Assembly: GCA_001687465.1 (NCBI GenBank) | Contig: LVLI01001277.1 | Location: forward strand, 1-11,629 | Source: Halocafeteria seosinensis | Taxonomy: Eukaryota; Sar; Bigyra; Bicosoecida | DNA length: 11,629 nt | Direction of reading: 5' to 3' | Part shown: positions 7,990 to 11,629 of the stretch, one piece after another | Position numbering within the stretch: position 1 is the first letter of the stretch | How the letters are laid out: every line of letters begins with the position of its first letter | Position numbers and translations under genes: made by a program | The notes under the pieces: generated by a model | Databases searched by the model: none | Told to the model about the DNA's origin: nothing | What the model saw: only the letters and a program-made list of their open reading frames with translations

Positions 7990-9009
7990 AACCGTCGTGA
8001 GTGACAAATTATTCTTACTCTGCAATGCGCAACCCAGCGACGCCTCTAAATCTGTTCGATGTGTTAGCTTTTTCATTCTCATGGTAGGGGCTGGCCACGT
8101 CAGTGTCTCGAGTGAAACTTTATATTGCAAGCGAGAAATTCTTTCCAAAGTGTTGCCGGGAGCTGCCGAAAAATCTTCAACACCCGAAATTGCCAACCTC
8201 GGAAACTCCCAGCTCAGAGCTAGGACGACCGACAGAATAAATAAAGCAAGCAGTGACTTCTGTACGGCAGTCGAGGCTGGAAATCCAAAAGGCAGCATGT
8301 GTTCATAGAAGAGGAGTATTTTATGGCGTGGACCCATATCGCTCGTCATACCCGTAATGCTGCCAGTCGTAAAAGCAGTCTCTCCTCGTCCTCTATCAGC
8401 CAGCTTGCTCCACCAACGAACGGAGTAGGAAGTTAGCAACAGGTGACTAAAGAATCCCATGACCTTCTTGTGACTACTCTCCCGTTCGACGTTAATCGCT
8501 GCAAGTTGCCTCATTGCCACTGGATCTTTCAGGAGATATATATGTAGGGACCGCCTCCAGTTCCCCCGTATTTCCAAGCATGCAGTCGTCCCAAGATTCG
8601 ATGAGCTGTCCCTTTTTTGACAACGAGCCAAAATGAACCAGACAGTGGACATGGTTGCTTTTCCGTTTGCTACGAGTACAGAACAAGATGACGGCATGAT
8701 AAGAGTAGAGCAGGTGAAACGATGCGCCCTCTGACGAGATGCATACACCAAGGGAGTATCACGCTGAGAAGAGAATACGCAATGTACTACGCATTGCTCA
8801 CTGGGATTGGGGTTGGGACGGTCCAGTTGCTTTTCGTTTGGACCAGATATCAAGCGAGGACGGACAGAAATAAAAGCAACCCCAGTCAACATCAGCGTCC
8901 ATTGCAAGGTGGGCGAAGATGATATCCGCTTTATGGGTCGTCCCATGATTATTAGCTTTAGAAAAGGCAATGAATCACGCGCTACTCTTTGTTCTTTCCT
9001 CCTGCGCAC
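7990..9009 (-). other. Open extension upstream of the giant surface-protein gene
   Basis: The GLUG frame stays free of stops for about 340 further codons upstream of the preferred ATG at 7989. That is unusual for non-coding DNA. The translation has no recognisable domain. It includes one strong hydrophobic stretch, KSLLALFILSVVLALSW (about 8259-8209), just downstream of in-frame ATGs at 8337 and 8298. If translation began there, the protein would carry two N-terminal hydrophobic segments before the GLUG domain. The signal peptide right after 7989 argues for the shorter form, in which case this is the 5' untranslated region and promoter of the giant gene. The plus strand here has no convincing gene. 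Confidence 0.4.
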
Positions 9010-9875
9010 TGTACTAGGTAGCTTTCCGACGCCTTGGTTTCCTATGGGTTCAGACGAATACTTTGTTGTTTACGAGCACTTCTTCCGGTTTATGGTTCTA
9101 TCGTCAATACTGTACTTACTGTGGATACAACTTGTTTATACTGTAGTGTCCAGAAAACGCTACAGCGCACGGATCCGGGTCACCTGGTGACTCGGTGACC
9201 GTCACCGCAAGGTCGACTTGTTGAGAGTACAACTTTTAGCAGATTTCTTCCTTCTGTGCCCTTTTCTCCATCTTTATGCATTTTGCTGCGGATATGTCGC
9301 TTTTGTCCAGATTTATGTGGTGAGCACCACTGTACGGGTGGCACTACCTTCTGGAGGGCCTGAAATTTTTGAGTTCCATGATGAACTTCAAACTTTCATC
9401 CACTCGTCATGGATGAAAATAGAGCTAATATAGCTCGAAGACTCAGGGGAAACCGAGCAACCAACCCGCCTGTTTTAAAAGAGCAATACTACTGGTAGTA
9501 CACTTTAACCTAGGAAGTATGCTGCAACTATCTTACTTAAACTATGGACACTAGGAAGTTGGGCTGGAGAGCGTGAGGCTGCTCGTACCGTACTCCGCCG
9601 CAGAAGACAGCAGACTTGTTGCGAACGCAGACGCAGTAAATCAATAATTAGTTATGCTTTTTCTTCGCACAGAACTTCCATGTTATGAACTGTGTCGAGA
9701 AGCGCTCCTAGCTACTTTCCGCAACGAAACACCCAAAAGGGCTAATGGTGGGCTAGTATCAACCTCAAAGGAGTCTTTTGTAAGCGTTCAAGTCTCGAAA
9801 GCATGAATGCAAACAGCTGCCAGTTCGTTTCTCGGAAAGAGACCTTTCTCAGTCGGCGATTGCAACCAAGAATTT
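9010..9875. other. Intergenic spacer
   Basis: This spacer lies between the 3' end of the TPR/U-box gene and the upstream part of the giant surface-protein gene. Open stretches on the plus strand (about 8807-9190 and 9218-9433) are short, start at non-ATG codons and encode no recognisable domain. I see no repeat, RNA gene or mobile element. It should hold the ligase's 3' untranslated region, and possibly promoter sequence for the gene below it. Confidence 0.5.
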
Positions 9876-11525
9876 TTAGGTACCCTTCAACTTGTCATCG
9901 ACCCAACTCCAAATATCTCCTTTTAAATTCAAGTTTGGAGTTAGTTGAGTGTCTGGAAGTTTTTCTCTAGTTTGAGGAGAACTAGATTTTTGACTAAGCC
10001 ACTGCTGTATCGCAGATCGTTCATACGTGTAGCCGTCCTTGGCGATCACTGGGTCTTCCATTATGCACGTCATGATAGGGCAACAGTAGGATGCAGGACA
10101 TTCTTCTTCAATGTCGCAGCCTTTGTCTCGCAGTTCTTGTATCTTCAAAGGGAGTGAAGAGCTACTATTGGAGCTGTGAGCTGCGGAACGACCTCGGTAT
10201 GCGAACCTTGCAGGTGCCCTTGGTGGTGTAGCGGTACTGGTACCCGAGGCTGTTGCTGTTGCCGAAGACGTAGTACGTGTGGTAGTCGAACTGGTAGATG
10301 GTTGCATGTTCTGCAAGCGCCGTCGCTCATTTACTGCAGCAGTATATGAGGGATTGATTCTCAGGCAAGTGTCCAAGCAGGAAATAGCATCCGAAACATT
10401 GCCTTGGAGGGTTAGTGAGCTGGCCTTGTTGTACAGAAAGAGGCATGTTCCTGGTTTCTTGCTAAGTGCAGTGTTGTAGCATTGTATTGCATCTGCGTAC
10501 TTTCCCTGGTTTTCGAGGATAATACCTTTCGTATTGAAGGAATCCCCATTGCCAGATAGTGAAATTGCTGTGTCAATACTTGTGATTGCATCTGTAAACT
10601 GTCCCGCAAGTCGCAATGCTTCTGCTTTATTGCAATGAGGGCAACCATCATTTGGATTCAACCCTGTTGCTGTATCAAAGCAGCGTATAGCTTCCTCTAA
10701 TCGCCCGAGTCCAGCCAGAACTCGTCCTTTGGAAGTCTGACATTCAGCATCATCGTTATCTATCTCTAGGGCCTTGTCAAATGCAGTAAGTGCGTCGTTG
10801 AGCCGATCCAGTCGTTCGCAACATGTTCCTTTAAGGCGATAATATACTCGCTTGGTAGGATCTAGAATAATTGCTGTGTCAAGGGCTTCAACTGCTTCTT
10901 GATTCTTCCCCTGTTCCTGCAGCACAGTGGCCTTTAAGTGATGAGCTTCGTCTAGGCTTGAGTCCAGTGCAACTGCTTTTTCTAGGGACGCAATAGCCGA
11001 TCGAAAATCTCTCTGTTTGATATAACACTCGCCTTGTCGTACGTGAGGTAGTGCCCAAGTAGTAGCTGCTGCTCCAGCTTTCTGAAAGTATCGGACGGCG
11101 TCATTGTATCTTCGTTGCTCTTTACAAATATCCCCCATGCTATATAGTGTATCAGGGTCCTGTGGTTCCAAACTCAACGCTTTGTCCATAGCCTCTCTGG
11201 CAAGACCCAATTTCCCTTGAAGTCGTAGTACTTCCGCTTTCTTTAAGAAAGGATCTTTCCATTGGGATTTCGAAAGCCGAATGGCTTCATCATACTCTGA
11301 TATGGCGTCCACGAGTTTGTTCTGTTTCCGCTTGATGGCTCCTTGCCAGTAGCAACAACTACTTTCTCGCTTCTGCAAGAGCTCCCGGGCACGCGTAAAA
11401 TATTGATTGGCTTCATCCAAGCCTTCTTGCTCCTCCATAAAAGTTTTACCGATTTCCAGCAAATCTTCGGGAGAGATCGCATTCGAGTTGGACGTCACCG
11501 TTGGTGACGATGCCGCCGCCGCCAT
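9876..11525 (-). CDS. TPR-repeat / U-box protein, probable E3 ubiquitin ligase
   Basis: This intact, intronless 549-residue frame begins at the first in-frame ATG (11525, context GAAATGGCG); upstream only a GTG extends it. After a low-complexity Ala/Ser/Thr start, residues about 20-400 form some eleven TPR units with the usual signature, for example YSMGDICKEQRRYNDAVRYF and KGRVLAGLGRLEEAIRCFD. A Ser/Thr/Ala-rich disordered linker spans about 408-457. The C-terminus (about 480-547) is a U-box: CCPIMTCIMEDPVIAKDGYT, then YERSAIQQWL and a final helix containing SWVDDK. U-boxes bind charged E2 enzymes without zinc, so the expected role is transferring ubiquitin to clients held by the TPR solenoid, probably in the cytosol or nucleus. 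The order resembles the chaperone-linked ligase CHIP, but CHIP has only three TPRs and is shorter. This is therefore a different TPR/U-box family, and orthology is not claimed. A decayed copy of part of the gene lies at 80-314. Confidence 0.93.
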   Translation of the reverse strand: MAAAASSPTVTSNSNAISPEDLLEIGKTFMEEQEGLDEANQYFTRARELLQKRESSCCYWQGAIKRKQNKLVDAISEYDEAIRLSKSQWKDPFLKKAEVLRLQGKLGLAREAMDKALSLEPQDPDTLYSMGDICKEQRRYNDAVRYFQKAGAAATTWALPHVRQGECYIKQRDFRSAIASLEKAVALDSSLDEAHHLKATVLQEQGKNQEAVEALDTAIILDPTKRVYYRLKGTCCERLDRLNDALTAFDKALEIDNDDAECQTSKGRVLAGLGRLEEAIRCFDTATGLNPNDGCPHCNKAEALRLAGQFTDAITSIDTAISLSGNGDSFNTKGIILENQGKYADAIQCYNTALSKKPGTCLFLYNKASSLTLQGNVSDAISCLDTCLRINPSYTAAVNERRRLQNMQPSTSSTTTRTTSSATATASGTSTATPPRAPARFAYRGRSAAHSSNSSSSLPLKIQELRDKGCDIEEECPASYCCPIMTCIMEDPVIAKDGYTYERSAIQQWLSQKSSSPQTREKLPDTQLTPNLNLKGDIWSWVDDKLKGT

Positions 11526-11560
11526 TTCTTTCGATCCGGGGGACACTTTATCGAGCGCAT
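11495..11560 (-). promoter_or_regulatory. Overlapping out-of-frame upstream ORF, possible 5' leader intron
   Basis: An ATG at 11560 lies 35 bases upstream of the chosen start of the TPR/U-box gene and in a different frame. It encodes 21 residues and stops at 11497-11495, overlapping the main start. If present in the mRNA it would be expected to reduce translation of the ligase. A perfect GTAAGT donor consensus begins at 11568 and an AG lies at 11529-11528, just before the main ATG. Splicing of this 41-base segment would remove the upstream ATG. Alternatively transcription may simply start downstream of 11560. None of these can be settled from sequence alone. Confidence 0.35.
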
Positions 11561-11629
11561 GCACTTACTGCTGGTCTCGAACCAACGAAAAAAATTTGGG
11601 AGAAAGGACTGAACAACGTGATTATGCGG

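Noticed and set aside
8807-9190. 127-residue plus-strand ORF with hydrophobic segments
   Set aside because: It has a non-ATG start, no domain and no conserved pattern, and it overlaps the open minus-strand extension. It looks like chance.

Overview
The window looks like nuclear DNA from a free-living eukaryote, probably a protist or microalga. A TPR/U-box ubiquitin ligase, a mucin-like Ser/Thr/Pro stalk, an ephrin-receptor-type Cys-rich module leading into a polytopic membrane domain, and spliceosomal-type splice signals all point to a eukaryote. I see no bacterial operon structure, Shine-Dalgarno pattern, tRNA, rRNA, CRISPR array or complete transposon. The lineage cannot be fixed by eye. 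Stramenopile-like is a weak guess, based on compact genes with GLUG repeats and very large modular surface proteins.

All supported genes lie on the minus strand. Reading from high to low coordinates: (1) 11525-9876 encodes a 549-residue protein with about 11 TPR units, a Ser/Thr-rich linker and a C-terminal U-box, so a probable E3 ubiquitin ligase. (2) 9875-9010 is intergenic with nothing recognised; 9009-7990 is an open extension upstream of the next gene, of uncertain coding status. (3) 7989-1847 is best read as ONE very large surface protein of about 2,047 residues: signal peptide, GLUG-repeat beta-solenoid-like ectodomain, tandemly repeated mucin-like stalk, beta-rich extracellular region, Cys-rich ephrin-receptor-like module, about nine transmembrane helices and a basic cytosolic tail. 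It is split between two frames by a -1 type frame change near 6607. (4) 1846-1265 is a gene-free spacer. (5) 1264-339 seems to hold a small, unidentified, multi-exon gene, hidden from simple ORF listing because its exons are short and hop frame. (6) About 314-80 is a decayed partial copy of the TPR/U-box gene.

There is no obvious shared pathway. The ligase is intracellular and the giant protein is an adhesin- or receptor-like surface molecule. The decayed TPR fragment and the intact TPR gene flank the receptor gene in the same orientation, which suggests local duplication. The strongest points for follow-up are the unusual domain chain of the giant protein, its frame break, and the hidden spliced gene.
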